A DNA stretch of 62,146 nt from CAYNST01 sp964399955 (GTDB taxonomy: Bacteria; Pseudomonadota; Gammaproteobacteria; Pseudomonadales; Cellvibrionaceae): assembly GCA_964399955.1 (NCBI GenBank), contig CAYNST010000005.1:1-62146 (forward strand), written 5' to 3'. Of this stretch, positions 18,933-27,749 are shown one piece after another. Within the stretch, counting starts at the first letter, position 1. Every line of letters starts with the position of its first letter. The notes under the pieces were generated by a model that saw only the letters and a program-made list of their open reading frames with translations, searched no databases and was not told where the DNA came from. The position numbers were made by a program, and so were the translations under genes.

Positions 18933-19397
18933 TTAGTCGCTCGGAGTGGTGCTTTGCTTTTCCAGCAGCGCCTTCAGGCGATGACGGATCATCTGAATAT
19001 TGCCGTCTAATTCGTAAAGTAGCGCTTCGTACCGGCCAGCCAGGCCTTGGCCTCGCGCATCAATGGTTAACTGCGCCAAGTCTTGCTCTGCCTGTAAGCG
19101 CTGTTGAATAACGGACTCCGCTTCGTTGGTTGAAAAAGCCGCCCGCAGTCTTTGCAGCAGCGATTCGCTTGTTTCCCTGTCGGTATCCGCCGCCGAGGGC
19201 AGGTCGCCGGTAGCTCTGATCACTTCTTCTATTCGCTCAACAAAACTTCGCCGCAAGCCCGCCAGTTGCGCAAGCTCGGCACTTACCTCGGGGGCGTCCA
19301 GAAATTCCGCTGACTCCTGCAGGTGATCTGCCGTCACTTGACTGGCAACCAGCAGCTCGTTCAGTGCCACTTGTTGATCTGTTCTAAATAGACTCAT
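18933..19397 (-). CDS. DUF2383-like four-helix-bundle protein
   Basis: All-helical protein of 154 residues with no signal peptide. Its pattern (LNELLVASQVTADHLQESAEFL, later RLQAEQDLAQLTIDAR) resembles the DUF2383/PA2169 group with a ferritin-like fold. No Glu/His metal-site pair typical of true ferritins stands out. Such proteins often sit in stress clusters, as here beside CsbD. It is the last of a leftward run with the lipid kinase (17 bases apart) and the DUF1206 gene. Family assignment is moderate; function unknown. Confidence 0.6.
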   Translation of the reverse strand: MSLFRTDQQVALNELLVASQVTADHLQESAEFLDAPEVSAELAQLAGLRRSFVERIEEVIRATGDLPSAADTDRETSESLLQRLRAAFSTNEAESVIQQRLQAEQDLAQLTIDARGQGLAGRYEALLYELDGNIQMIRHRLKALLEKQSTTPSD

Positions 19398-19414
19398 ACT
19401 TCGGTCTTCTCCAA

Positions 19415-20308
19415 TTATTCAGCGGGGCAGTGTTCTTTGGGCGCGCATACTTCCAGTGCTTGAGGCAAGACCTCGAAGATGGCAGGGGTGCGGGTGACCG
19501 GCTCGCCATCTGCGTCAACCTCCAAGTTGGGAAAAGTCCGTACTTCGATGCGGCAGCCGCTACTGCTGTACGTCTGCTTTAGGCGACTCTGCAGGCCGCC
19601 GCGCATCAGTGGGGCAAGCGTCAGCAGCCTTATCACGCTCTGTGGTTTCAGACTGTAAAGGCAAAGACGACCGCTGTCGATAGACGCATTCTCATCAATG
19701 ATATTGCCGCCGCCATAATAGCGGCCATTGCCCACCCCAAGGTGAATTGATGATACACGTTTGGAGCGCCCGTCAGTTATGATCGTGGCGTGGAAGGTCT
19801 TGCGGCGTCCAAGGGCGGCGTTGAGCGCCTTCAGATAACCAAACACGCCCCAAGCTCTCTTGACTTCAGGGGTGAGTTCATGAGTGACATCCACACCCAG
19901 CCCAATATTGGCCACGTTGAAAAAATGGTGGCCATTGACCAGGCCCAGGTCCACCTTGCGCCGGTAATTGTCAATGATGGTCTGGCTTGCCTGCTGCAGG
20001 TCGGTGGGAATACCCAGGGATCTGGCCAGGTCATTGGCCGTGCCCAGCGGAAAAATGGCAAAGGGCAGTCTGTAGCGGTACAGAGCACTGGCGGCAGAGC
20101 TGATAGTGCCGTCGCCGCCAGCCATGATTACCAAGTCCACCCCTTGCCGGTTGGTCTCGATCTGCTGCACCGTCTCACTGGAAGACCGACTGGTGGTTTG
20201 AATAACCCTCATGCCTGAGGACTCGAGCATGGCAACCGCTTCATGCAAGTCGGCCTCGCTGCCCAGGCGGCTGTTGGGGTTTACGATGAGTAGCGCAGTA
20301 AGCGGCAC
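19415..20308 (-). CDS. YegS/BmrU-type lipid kinase (diacylglycerol kinase catalytic domain)
   Basis: Cytoplasmic lipid kinase of 297 residues. The N-terminal nucleotide domain carries LLIVNPNSR, then the GGDGT motif (MAGGDGTISSAASAL, about residues 82-96) and PLGTANDLARSLGIP. The C-terminal beta-sandwich contains GVGNGRYYGGG and EVDADGEP. These match the YegS/Rv2252/BmrU family, which phosphorylates diacylglycerol, phosphatidylglycerol or sphingoid-type lipids. It starts two bases downstream of the DUF1206 gene's stop, so the two are probably co-transcribed. Confidence 0.9.
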   Translation of the reverse strand: MPLTALLIVNPNSRLGSEADLHEAVAMLESSGMRVIQTTSRSSSETVQQIETNRQGVDLVIMAGGDGTISSAASALYRYRLPFAIFPLGTANDLARSLGIPTDLQQASQTIIDNYRRKVDLGLVNGHHFFNVANIGLGVDVTHELTPEVKRAWGVFGYLKALNAALGRRKTFHATIITDGRSKRVSSIHLGVGNGRYYGGGNIIDENASIDSGRLCLYSLKPQSVIRLLTLAPLMRGGLQSRLKQTYSSSGCRIEVRTFPNLEVDADGEPVTRTPAIFEVLPQALEVCAPKEHCPAE

Positions 20309-20310
20309 AG

Positions 20311-21111
20311 CTAAAGACCGCTGGAGCCGGATGTATTGATTCTTCTGTAGCTTGCCTCCAGCAAGCTGTAGATGCCAAAAGCAAACAACCCGGCAGCAAC
20401 AACACCTAACAGCCAGGGACCGTAAGCGTCATCCCGCAGGGCTTGCAGAGCTTCTTGCATGCCTTCGATGTCTCCGCCCCTGGCCATCCAGGCAGACCGG
20501 ATCAGAAACCAGCCCACAATCAACAACACAACGCCGCGTGCGGCCAGCCCAAACTGGCAGATGGGGCGCGCCCAGCGGTCTTTGTCGGCGGGAATGCTCA
20601 TGTACTTCTCGAATTTGGCCGACCAGCCCTTTTTGATGTGCGCCAGGCCGGCCCCAATGACGCACAGGCCGGCGATGCCCAAGGCTATTTGCCCCGGTCC
20701 TGTAGAGAGTAGGCCACCGCCGCTGTCACCGGATGAGTCGCTACCGCCTATGAGCAGTCGGGCTGCCCATATGGCAAGCAATATGTGGGTAATGGCACTG
20801 ACAAAAAGCCCGCCTCTGACTGCAAGCCCCTTGGCGGACGTACCATGACCGTCGGTATCTTTGATGGACTGCACCAGACGCCAGGCGACATAGCCCAACA
20901 AACCGATGATCAGAAAAGCAATCATGACATTGCCAAATGGCTGATCCAGGATTTTCAGAATGGCGCCTTTGCTGTCGGTGGTTTGCCCCTCGCTGTTTCC
21001 CATTGCCGTCATCAGGGCAAGCCCGCCCACGACCAGATAGACCAGGCCCCGGGCGCCGTAACCCGCTTGTGCCCAGCGTTTGAATTTCGCATCAAGATTG
21101 ATTTGGTCCAC
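20311..21111 (-). CDS. DUF1206 membrane protein
   Basis: Membrane protein of 266 residues built from three repeats of two helices. Each repeat opens with an aromatic/Arg-Gly motif: YGARGLVYLVVGGLAL near residue 20, LAVRGGLFVSAITHILLAIW near 100 and LAARGVVLLIVGWFL near 190. This is the DUF1206 pattern. Function is unknown. It heads the leftward set DUF1206 / lipid kinase / DUF2383-like, which looks like an envelope-stress operon. Confidence 0.8.
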   Translation of the reverse strand: MDQINLDAKFKRWAQAGYGARGLVYLVVGGLALMTAMGNSEGQTTDSKGAILKILDQPFGNVMIAFLIIGLLGYVAWRLVQSIKDTDGHGTSAKGLAVRGGLFVSAITHILLAIWAARLLIGGSDSSGDSGGGLLSTGPGQIALGIAGLCVIGAGLAHIKKGWSAKFEKYMSIPADKDRWARPICQFGLAARGVVLLIVGWFLIRSAWMARGGDIEGMQEALQALRDDAYGPWLLGVVAAGLFAFGIYSLLEASYRRINTSGSSGL

Positions 21112-21281
21112 TGTACGTTTGTCTCCAGAAAGTTGATGTTGGTGAGGTCGGTCGCAGCCAATGCCAAAGTGACTATCCAGTTCACGCCGTTGGCCCAGAG
21201 CTGAATAAAAAAACGGTTATCTAATTTGGAAACTCACTTCTTTTGCTTGCGCCGCATAAGTTCTGGCGCAAACTGAATAGC

Positions 21282-21304
21282 CACAGGTTGAGCTGAAGAG
21301 TTAC
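21282..21304 (+). repeat. interspersed intergenic repeat, copy B
   Basis: The core begins CACAGGTTGAGCTGAA and ends GAGTTAC. The preceding GCGCAAACTGAATAG also resembles the sequence ahead of copy C, so the homologous unit is longer than the core. It lies in the 213-base interval between the PAP2 and DUF1206 genes. Confidence 0.55.
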
Positions 21305-21324
21305 ATGCCCAAGTAAACGGCGTG

Positions 21325-22131
21325 TCAGCTACTTTGTGCGCCAACAGCTGGTTCATCCTCGTTTACAACTTTACGCTGAGGCTGTCCCCGCAGTTGCAAC
21401 CAGCGGGCAATGAGCCAGCAGAGCAGCGCCCAGGCTGCCCCGGCGGTCCACCCGGCCAGGACGTCGGTTGGCCAATGCACGCCCAGGTAGACCCGACTTA
21501 CACCCACCAGGACGGTAATCAGGACGGCGGTCACGGCTACCAGCACTTTGATTTTGCGCCGTGTCTGCACGCGAGCAAGGAGCGCGCCCAGTGTAAGATA
21601 GGTGGCCGCTGACTGCATGGCATGGGCGCTGGGAAAGCTGGAGGTGTAAACCATGGCGCCGTGCGGTACCAAATCGGGGCGTGGGCGGTCCAGCGCAAGC
21701 TTCAGCACATTGCTGAGTATCAATGCGCCCACCGTTGCTGCCAGGAAAAATACGGCAATCCGGCGGCTGCCGTAGACGAACAAATACGCCAAAATGGACA
21801 GAGAGACCAGTGTCAGTACGGGTATGCCACCCAGAGCGGTGAAATCCCTGCCCATTTCTTCTACCCACCCCGGCCCCAGCGGGTCGGTAATATCGTTTTT
21901 ATTACGCAGCGCCATCAGCAGGCCTCTGTCAAAGGCCTCGGTGGCGCCTTTCTGCATGGCATCGGCCAAGGCAATAAAGGCCCAGAGACTGGCAAAAACA
22001 GCGGCAATCAGCAGCAGAAGCGTAAGATCGCGGTAGCCTAGCCAAGGGCAGCCGGTGTTGGGTTCGGACGGTTGCCGCTGAGCTTCGGCAGCCTGGGATG
22101 ATGTGCCGGTTTGAAAGGGGGCCTCCTGCAT
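21325..22131 (-). CDS. PAP2-family membrane phosphatase
   Basis: Integral-membrane phosphatase of 268 residues with the complete PAP2 signature: KLALDRPRPD, then SSFPSAHAMQSAA, then SRVYLGVHWPTDVLAG. Six helices are visible. Such enzymes dephosphorylate phosphatidate, undecaprenyl-pyrophosphate or phosphatidylglycerol phosphate at the periplasmic face. I set the start at ATG 22131, which has GAGGA upstream. An open frame extends to 22335, but the added 68 residues are low-complexity and lack a ribosome site. The lipid kinase gene nearby suggests a shared theme of lipid phosphate turnover. Confidence 0.88.
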   Translation of the reverse strand: MQEAPFQTGTSSQAAEAQRQPSEPNTGCPWLGYRDLTLLLLIAAVFASLWAFIALADAMQKGATEAFDRGLLMALRNKNDITDPLGPGWVEEMGRDFTALGGIPVLTLVSLSILAYLFVYGSRRIAVFFLAATVGALILSNVLKLALDRPRPDLVPHGAMVYTSSFPSAHAMQSAATYLTLGALLARVQTRRKIKVLVAVTAVLITVLVGVSRVYLGVHWPTDVLAGWTAGAAWALLCWLIARWLQLRGQPQRKVVNEDEPAVGAQSS

Positions 22132-22375
22132 GGAATCCTCATCGTGGAAGTTGTAGGCGGGTGTAGGCTGGCGGACCGGCTTGGGGCGCTGTTCCCATGG
22201 CGTAGGGACAGCCGCCTGAATATTGAGGCCCCGGCGTGGGCCGGTACGTCCTAACGGCCCTGTGTCAGCTAATCTACGGTGTCCTGCGCGCGCCAGATCT
22301 GCCGCAGGAGGTGCACCGGTTGCCGCCCCAAGCAAGACGGGGGGCAGAACCTGCGCTGAGCCCTATAAAAAAACG

Positions 22376-22403
22376 TTGACTTGCTAACTGACCGGCGTAT
22401 ACT
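22376..22403 (+). promoter_or_regulatory. probable sigma-70 promoter of the cold-shock gene
   Basis: TTGACT (22376-22381) and TATACT (22398-22403) are separated by 16 bases. This predicts a transcript start near 22410 and a leader of about 150 bases before the csp start. That is close to the long leaders of cspA-type mRNAs, which control cold-dependent stability and translation. Confidence 0.6.
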
Positions 22404-22560
22404 TGGTTCAGCTTGTAAGTAAGTCTTATATTTATATATCGCCATTTCGAAAGCTACACCGTTAGCATCTCGTCCTGTAATTTATAAGTAATAGCTCGAC
22501 TTCCTGCCGAATAGCTCCACATGGGGCAAGAATTTCATTTGTTTATTTCAGGATTACATC

Positions 22561-22770
22561 ATGTCTAACACTGTAACTGGCACCGTCAAGTGGTTCAACG
22601 AAGCAAAAGGTTTTGGTTTTATTGAGCAACAGTCTGGCCCAGACGTTTTCGCTCATTTCAGCGCCATTGCCAGCACTGGCTTCAAAACCTTGACTGAAGG
22701 TCAGCAAGTGCGCTTCACCATCACTACCGGCCAGAAAGGCCCGCAAGCAGAGAACATTGTTGCCATCTAA
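22561..22770 (+). CDS. CspA-family cold-shock protein
   Basis: Single cold-shock domain of 69 residues. RNP1 is KGFGFIE and RNP2 is VFAHFSAI, both intact, with WFNEAKGFG as expected. It binds single-stranded RNA and DNA and acts as an RNA chaperone in the cytoplasm. AGGA at 22549-22552 precedes the ATG. The long AT-rich leader (about 22410-22560) and strong terminator fit a highly expressed, post-transcriptionally controlled cspA-type gene. Confidence 0.95.
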   Translation: MSNTVTGTVKWFNEAKGFGFIEQQSGPDVFAHFSAIASTGFKTLTEGQQVRFTITTGQKGPQAENIVAI

Positions 22771-22817
22771 ATAGTCAGCAGGCGCACGTGCAAGCGTGCG
22801 CAGTGACTAGGCGACAG

Positions 22818-22849
22818 AAGGGCAAGGCCATATGGCCTTGCCCTTTTTT
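22818..22849 (+). terminator. rho-independent terminator after the cold-shock gene
   Basis: A perfect 28-base palindrome spans 22818-22845 (half AAGGGCAAGGCCAT) and runs into six T (22844-22849). It ends the csp transcript 48 bases after the stop. Because it is a perfect palindrome, the opposite strand has an A-run/T-run partner too, though no leftward gene ends here. Confidence 0.85.
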
Positions 22850-22963
22850 ATGTCAGTAGCGTGCCCAATCAATTATGTCGTTTACTGTTTTCACCGCCGT
22901 CTCAACTTCTTATTCTGCTTTCCTGCTCAAGAACCTGACGGCTCTGCCAATCCGAGTGCCATA

Positions 22964-23305
22964 ATGAATCCTCCGTCCTGCCCCCAATGTCAGTCAAACT
23001 ACGCTTATCTGGACAGAAACCTGTACATATGCCCTGAGTGCGGTCATGAATGGTCGGCTGATGCATCTGTCAGCCAGGGTGATGACGCCTTGGCGGTGAC
23101 CAAGGATGCCAACGGCAATCCGCTGGCCGACGGAGACACCGTAACGGTTGTGAAGGATCTGCGGGTGAAGGGAAGCTCGCTAGTGGTCAAGGTTGGTACC
23201 AAGGTGAAGAATATACGTTTGGTGGGAGGTGACCACGACATTGATTGCAAAATTGATGGGATTGGAGCCATGAAACTCAAATCCGCGTTTGTCAAAAAAA
23301 CCTGA
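22964..23305 (+). CDS. yjdM: YjdM (PhnA-type) zinc-ribbon protein
   Basis: Small cytoplasmic protein of 113 residues. The N-terminal zinc ribbon has CPQC and CPEC. A compact beta domain follows, with DGDTVTVVKDLRVKGSS and KVGTKVKNIRLVGGDHDIDCK. This matches YjdM, long called PhnA from its position near the E. coli phosphonate genes; it has no established role in phosphonate use. I chose ATG 22964 because the upstream in-frame extension to 22832 overlaps the csp terminator and lacks family similarity. Confidence 0.88.
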   Translation: MNPPSCPQCQSNYAYLDRNLYICPECGHEWSADASVSQGDDALAVTKDANGNPLADGDTVTVVKDLRVKGSSLVVKVGTKVKNIRLVGGDHDIDCKIDGIGAMKLKSAFVKKT

Positions 23306-23374
23306 ACTGGCTAACCGGCCGGTCACATTTGCGGTCGCCGGCGCGGGGCCCGCTGACCGCTGACCACAATGGAT

Positions 23375-24181
23375 TCACGCGGTCGCTTCGGGCTTTGTTC
23401 TTGGCCCCTGCTGCTTAAGCATCATTTTTGCCAGCGCGCTATCGGTCATCATGTTGCTGGCTGCCATTTGGGCCTTCCACTTAAACCCCGAAATAATCAT
23501 ATCGTCACCATCCATCAGCGCCTTGTAGCCGTCTCTTGCCACTTTGGCGGGGTCTGAAAGCCCGGTTTCCAGCATTTTTGAGTCCTCCATATGGGCTTTG
23601 TTGAAAAAATCCGTGTCTGTGGCCCCGGGCAGCAAGGAGGTAATGGTGACCCCTGCGCCGTCAACTTCCGCTCGAACAGCTTCACTGAAGGAATGTATGA
23701 AAGCTTTGGTGCCGTGGTATACCGCCTGATAGGGGCCGGGAACCTTGCTGGCAATAGATGCGACGTTAAGTATTTTGCCGTCGTTGCGGCTGACCATTTC
23801 TCTCAAGAAATGTTTGGTAAGCGTAATATAGGCACCTATGTTGAGCTGCAGCATGGCCAGCTCTTTATCCAGATCCGTCTCTACAAACTTACCAAACAGC
23901 CCCTGCGCCGCATTATTCACCAGTACATCAATACGTACCCCCATGGTATCCACTTCGTTGCATATCTCGAACGCACTTTCCCGCTTGAACAGATCCTTGG
24001 CCATGCTAATTACGTTGACGCCATAGTTGCTCATGATTGCTGCCGACGTCTTGTCTAACTCTTCCGGGCTTCTTGCCACAATTACCAGGTTATAGCCGTT
24101 CTCGGCAAACACCTTGGCCAACTCGTACCCAATGCCGCTGGTGGCACCGGTAATTAATGCGGTTTTGACGGATTCCGTCAT
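23375..24181 (-). CDS. short-chain dehydrogenase/reductase (SDR)
   Basis: Classical SDR of 268 residues. The cofactor motif is TGATSGIGYELA, followed by NNAAQG. The active-site Ser lies in NVASIASKVPG and the Tyr-x3-Lys in YHGTKAF. An Arg following the first strand (VARSPEEL) favours NADP(H). The substrate is unknown. ATG 24181 has an AGGAG ribosome site seven bases upstream; the open frame to 24385 lacks one. The gene is monocistronic as far as seen. Confidence 0.9.
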   Translation of the reverse strand: MTESVKTALITGATSGIGYELAKVFAENGYNLVIVARSPEELDKTSAAIMSNYGVNVISMAKDLFKRESAFEICNEVDTMGVRIDVLVNNAAQGLFGKFVETDLDKELAMLQLNIGAYITLTKHFLREMVSRNDGKILNVASIASKVPGPYQAVYHGTKAFIHSFSEAVRAEVDGAGVTITSLLPGATDTDFFNKAHMEDSKMLETGLSDPAKVARDGYKALMDGDDMIISGFKWKAQMAASNMMTDSALAKMMLKQQGPRTKPEATA

Positions 24182-24905
24182 TGTTATACTCCTTTGGCCT
24201 AAAAGTAAAAGGCCTATAGTGTTGGAAGGAATTAAGCCTCTACCGGGCAGGGCAGACCAGTGCAGTTTACGTTTATCTCGCGCCCCCAGCCTTCTCGAAG
24301 TCGAAACCTCATTGATTGTCTGAACCACTCCCGCACGCCCTGGGGGCTGGGTACGGATTGGCCGATGCTGCGACTTACTCCGCACCTGTCACACCTGTTT
24401 TTGCGAAGCTAGTGTGTAGCTTTTACATAAATTCCATCACTTATACACGATATGCCTAAGGGTATGAGTCTCGGGCACAGGCCGTGTTGGTGCCGGAAAG
24501 TAGCACAGGGAACTTTGCGCTAGGTAAGACCTACGTATCTGCGCAGAAATCCGACTGAAATGCAATTTCACGGCGGCTGAATGTGGCAGCTGACGGTGGC
24601 TGCCAGAACCGGATACGTCCCCAAAATTGCAGCTGAGCGAAAGAAAGAAAAACCGCGTATGAACGGGAGCAAGACCCGGGCGGTAGCTGCAGGCGCGGCT
24701 TTTGTTGCCGGAGATTAAGGCGGCAAGTTTTTATCGGCGTGTCGCTTCCTTCTATCAACTACAGCAACAAGTGACAGAGGAGATTAAAAAAAACTTTGAG
24801 CAGTTTAAAAGTGGGCGCATTTTTTGCTGTTGCATACACATCGGGTATTTTGGGCTTAGAAAACCCGAATACGTTTGAGCAACAATTTAAGGAAGGGTGA
24901 TCATA
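24182..24905. other. gene-free interval upstream of the stress operon
   Basis: This 724-base stretch between the divergent SDR and stress operons holds no convincing gene. A leftward open frame at 24531-24758 has no ribosome site and no recognisable family. The last 130 bases are AT-rich. A hairpin pairs TCGGGT (24841) with ACCCGA (24863-24868) just ahead of the operon's ribosome site. Promoters for both flanking units must lie here, but I cannot assign elements with confidence. Confidence 0.6.
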
Positions 24906-25721
24906 ATGACATATGACGACAAAAACTTAAGTGGTCAGGAAAACAAAACCGCCAAGCTGGCTGAAGATGCCAAGGCCACTGCCAGGCAAGCCGGCAGTGA
25001 CATGAAGCAGAATGCCAGCAAGGTAGCAGAAGACGCCAAGCAGGAAGCGCAAGGCAAGCTGGAACAAGGTCGCGATTCGGCAGCCAGTGAGCTGGAAAAG
25101 GTGGCTCACGCAGCCAAGGCTGCCGCATCCGATCTACATGAGCAAAACCGCGATGGCCTCTCCAGTTATGTTTCTGAAATTGCAGAGACGGTGAGTTCAT
25201 TGGCGAGTTCTTTGCGCGGTAAAAGCGTAGACGAGTTGGCTCATGACGTAGAAGACATCGCGCGCAAAAACCCCGCATTGTTTATTGCCGGTAGCATAGC
25301 TATAGGATTGGGCATTGCGCGGTTTGCCAAGGCATCATCCAGACGCGATCACTCTGGCGAGTCTTTCTATTCCAGCCAGAGCGCGCGCAGCTCTCTCGAT
25401 GACAATCTGAACCGCCAGGGTGGTTACGGCTCATCGTCAAGCAACTATGGCTCCTCGGACTTGAGTTCCAGAGGCTCGTTGGGAAGTTCCTATGGCTCAA
25501 CCACCTCGGGTTATGGCGAAGCCTCATCAAGCAGCAGCCTCTCGGCCAAAGATTCTTCAAGCTTAGCCGACAAAGGCAGTTACAAATCGTCATCCTATGA
25601 TTTGGATGATAATTCCGACGCTGAAACGTCAGCCGGCGATGCGCTGAAAAAAGCTGGTGATGCGTTGAAGAACAAAGGCAGCAACAATTCCAACACCCTG
25701 GGAGGAAAGAGCTATGAATGA
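24906..25721 (+). CDS. DUF883/YqjD-like stress protein with low-complexity tail
   Basis: Protein of 271 residues. The first 100 are Ala/Lys/Glu-rich amphipathic helices of LEA or apolipoprotein type (AEDAKATARQAGSDMKQNAS). One hydrophobic helix follows (NPALFIAGSIAIGLGIARFA, about 125-144). The long tail is Ser/Gly/Tyr-rich (GGYGSSSSNYGSSD). The helix and RKNP motif resemble ribosome-associated membrane proteins of the YqjD/DUF883 type. AAGGAAGG at about 24890-24897 favours ATG 24906 over GTG 24897. It is first in a three-gene overlapping operon. Confidence 0.65.
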   Translation: MTYDDKNLSGQENKTAKLAEDAKATARQAGSDMKQNASKVAEDAKQEAQGKLEQGRDSAASELEKVAHAAKAAASDLHEQNRDGLSSYVSEIAETVSSLASSLRGKSVDELAHDVEDIARKNPALFIAGSIAIGLGIARFAKASSRRDHSGESFYSSQSARSSLDDNLNRQGGYGSSSSNYGSSDLSSRGSLGSSYGSTTSGYGEASSSSSLSAKDSSSLADKGSYKSSSYDLDDNSDAETSAGDALKKAGDALKNKGSNNSNTLGGKSYE

Positions 25722-26145
25722 GACAAACCGACCTCAAGCTAAACCAACACTGGATCAGACCAATCACGAGTCTGGCTCCTTGCCTGGCATGATTCGCCAA
25801 TTGGCCAATGATGTGACTTCTCTGTTCACCAAAGAATTGGCATTGGCCAAATCCGAAGTCGTCCACTCAGTAGAAGAAGCCAAAGCTGGAGCCATTAGTA
25901 TGGTCAGCGGCGGGGCAGTACTCTATGCGGGTATTTTAGTGCTATTGGCTGCCGCTGTGCTGGGGCTTTCCAATGTTGTGGAACCGTGGCTGGCCGCGCT
26001 GATCGTTGGCGGTATTGTGGCTATCATTGGTTTTGTTATGGTTAAAGCCGGGCAGAAAAAAATGGAGCCCGCTGCCTTCAAACCTGAGCGCACCATGGAA
26101 TCCATGGAAAAAGACCGTCAAGCCGTAAGAGGAGCTACGTCATGA
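25714..26145 (+). CDS. phage-holin-superfamily membrane protein (YqjE-like)
   Basis: Small membrane protein of 143 residues. A polar N-terminus with LANDVTSLFTKELALAKSEV is followed by two helices (about 60-83 and 88-110) and a basic tail. This is the 'holin-X' (YqjE/DUF1469) pattern. Despite the name, these are housekeeping or stress proteins that sit beside YqjD-like genes, not lysis proteins. GGAGG at 25699-25705 precedes the ATG, which overlaps the previous gene by eight bases. Confidence 0.82.
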   Translation: MNETNRPQAKPTLDQTNHESGSLPGMIRQLANDVTSLFTKELALAKSEVVHSVEEAKAGAISMVSGGAVLYAGILVLLAAAVLGLSNVVEPWLAALIVGGIVAIIGFVMVKAGQKKMEPAAFKPERTMESMEKDRQAVRGATS

Positions 26146-27137
26146 GCACAGATTTCAATAGAGAGTCAAAGAAAGACCCAGATCAGCTGGAACGCGAAAT
26201 TGACGAGCAGCGGGCGCATATAGGGGATACTCTCGCAGCGTTGGAAGAACGGTTTTCCCCCGGGCAGCTGTTGGACCAGGCGCTTCGGTACGGTCGGGAA
26301 AATGGTGGCGAATTTTCGCGTAATTTGGTGGATACCATTAAGTACAACCCAATTCCGACAGTGATGACCGCCGTGGGTGTGGCCTGGATGATTTATGGTC
26401 AGAGCCGGCCGCCCTCTACTTCTGCCAGCCGTTACCGCAAAGATTATGATAGCTATGACCGGCCTTCTAACGCGAGTTACGGGCTGGACCCGGACTACGA
26501 CTATGATTACGGTGCCTCTGCAGATTATGGGGTATCTGGAAGTGGCAGAGATTGGCTGACGGACGACAAGGGCAATCGCACCCAGGACCTAAAACATAGG
26601 GCGGGGGAGAAAACGGACGAATTAAAGCACAAGGCAGAAGACATGACCGACGAGATGAAGCGTAAGGCCGCTCACCTTAAGGACAATGTCACGGGTTCAT
26701 TGCAGAACATGCGTGGCCGCGCCAATCAGTCGGCCCACGGTGCCTCCGATGGCATGCGCAGAGCTGGTAGCTCAATGCGCGGGCAGGCTCAACGCGCTCG
26801 CAGTGGCATTAGCTACCTGGTGGAAGAGCAGCCTCTGGCATTAGGTGCGGTTGGTTTGGCTATTGGCGCACTGATAGGCGCGTCCATTCATGCTACGCGC
26901 AAGGAAGACGAGCTGATGGGAGCGCAGCGGGATCGTCTGGCGGATCAGGCCAATGAAAAGGCGGAGAATCTGTATGAAAAGGCGAGCGATGTGGGCCAGA
27001 AAGTGGCCGCAGACATCAAAGCAGATGTTCAAAACCTCAAGGATGATGTCAAGAGCGATGTAAAGGACGATCTTAGCGCCGCTCAGCACTCCTCCAATAA
27101 GACCTCACCTACTCAATCGCCTGCACCCAAGCATTAA
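26142..27137 (+). CDS. DUF3618-containing stress protein
   Basis: Protein of 331 residues starting in an ATGA overlap with the holin-like gene. The N-terminus matches DUF3618 (LEREIDEQRAHIGDTLAALE, then a hydrophobic YNPIPTVMTAVGVAWMIYG). A Tyr/Asp-rich linker follows, then long Lys/Ala/Glu amphipathic helices (about 145-215), a second hydrophobic segment (LALGAVGLAIGALIGASIHA, about 228-247) and another helical tail. Together with its two partners it likely forms a membrane-bound stress complex. Function is unknown. Confidence 0.8.
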   Translation: MSTDFNRESKKDPDQLEREIDEQRAHIGDTLAALEERFSPGQLLDQALRYGRENGGEFSRNLVDTIKYNPIPTVMTAVGVAWMIYGQSRPPSTSASRYRKDYDSYDRPSNASYGLDPDYDYDYGASADYGVSGSGRDWLTDDKGNRTQDLKHRAGEKTDELKHKAEDMTDEMKRKAAHLKDNVTGSLQNMRGRANQSAHGASDGMRRAGSSMRGQAQRARSGISYLVEEQPLALGAVGLAIGALIGASIHATRKEDELMGAQRDRLADQANEKAENLYEKASDVGQKVAADIKADVQNLKDDVKSDVKDDLSAAQHSSNKTSPTQSPAPKH

Positions 27138-27153
27138 AGATTGGACCCCGCAA

Positions 27154-27187
27154 AGCCCTGCAACCTCAAAGTTGCGGGGCTTTTTTT
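27154..27187 (+). terminator. rho-independent terminator of the stress operon
   Basis: AGCCCTGCAAC (27154-27164) pairs with GTTGCGGGGCT (27171-27181) with one T-G wobble, then a seven-T run. It begins 17 bases after the DUF3618 stop and closes the three-gene operon. Confidence 0.85.
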
Positions 27188-27749
27188 ATGGTGCTGCAGG
27201 AATGCACTGCCGCCGTCACAGAAATTGCCGTGATTTGTACGACCAGAGACCCAGCCTGAGTTTTTTTATGGCCTGATGGGCCAAAGCGCCTTTTACCTGG
27301 TTATGCGTGGGGTCGGCAGTGGAAGGGACGGAAGCCGTTAGGCTTGCCGGTTGCCTGTGGTACTATCGGTGCTTATGGGTGCCTAGCCCGTTTGGGAGTT
27401 GTTCTGCGCAAAATACAGACCAGCAATTAACGAGCGTAGCATTCATAAATGGTCAAAAACTTTCCAAGTATGGGGCAAATCTGGGCTTCGAAGCGTTGCA
27501 GTGACGTCGCCCTGCAGGGCTTGCCTGTGCGAAGTGACTAGGTGTCAGGTATGATGGCAGTCCGGTTGCTCCTGCCCTTGCGGTGCAGCGCATACGGTTG
27601 CCGTCTGAGCCTCGCGGACTGGGCCTAAGCTTAGGGGGCACTGGCTCCAGCAGAACCGTTAAGCCTGTTGATTGCAGACAATTCTAACGGCGCTGCGCCC
27701 CCAGCGACTTGAATGACCTTCTAAACGCAGCCTGTTGAGGAAAACATAG
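27188..27749. other. gene-free interval
   Basis: No convincing gene, RNA or repeat is visible in these 562 bases. Short open frames on both strands (for example 27307-27504) lack ribosome sites and family similarity. Only the last 15 bases have a clear role, providing GAGG for the TTG start at 27750. Confidence 0.6.

Noticed and set aside
22132..22335. N-terminal extension of the PAP2 phosphatase
   Set aside because: The added 68 residues are Pro/Arg/Gly-rich, lack a ribosome site, and the internal ATG at 22131 has one.
25714..26145. Phage lysis holin as evidence for a prophage
   Set aside because: The protein is of the chromosomal YqjE/holin-X type in a stress operon, and no phage structural, integrase or lysin gene is present.
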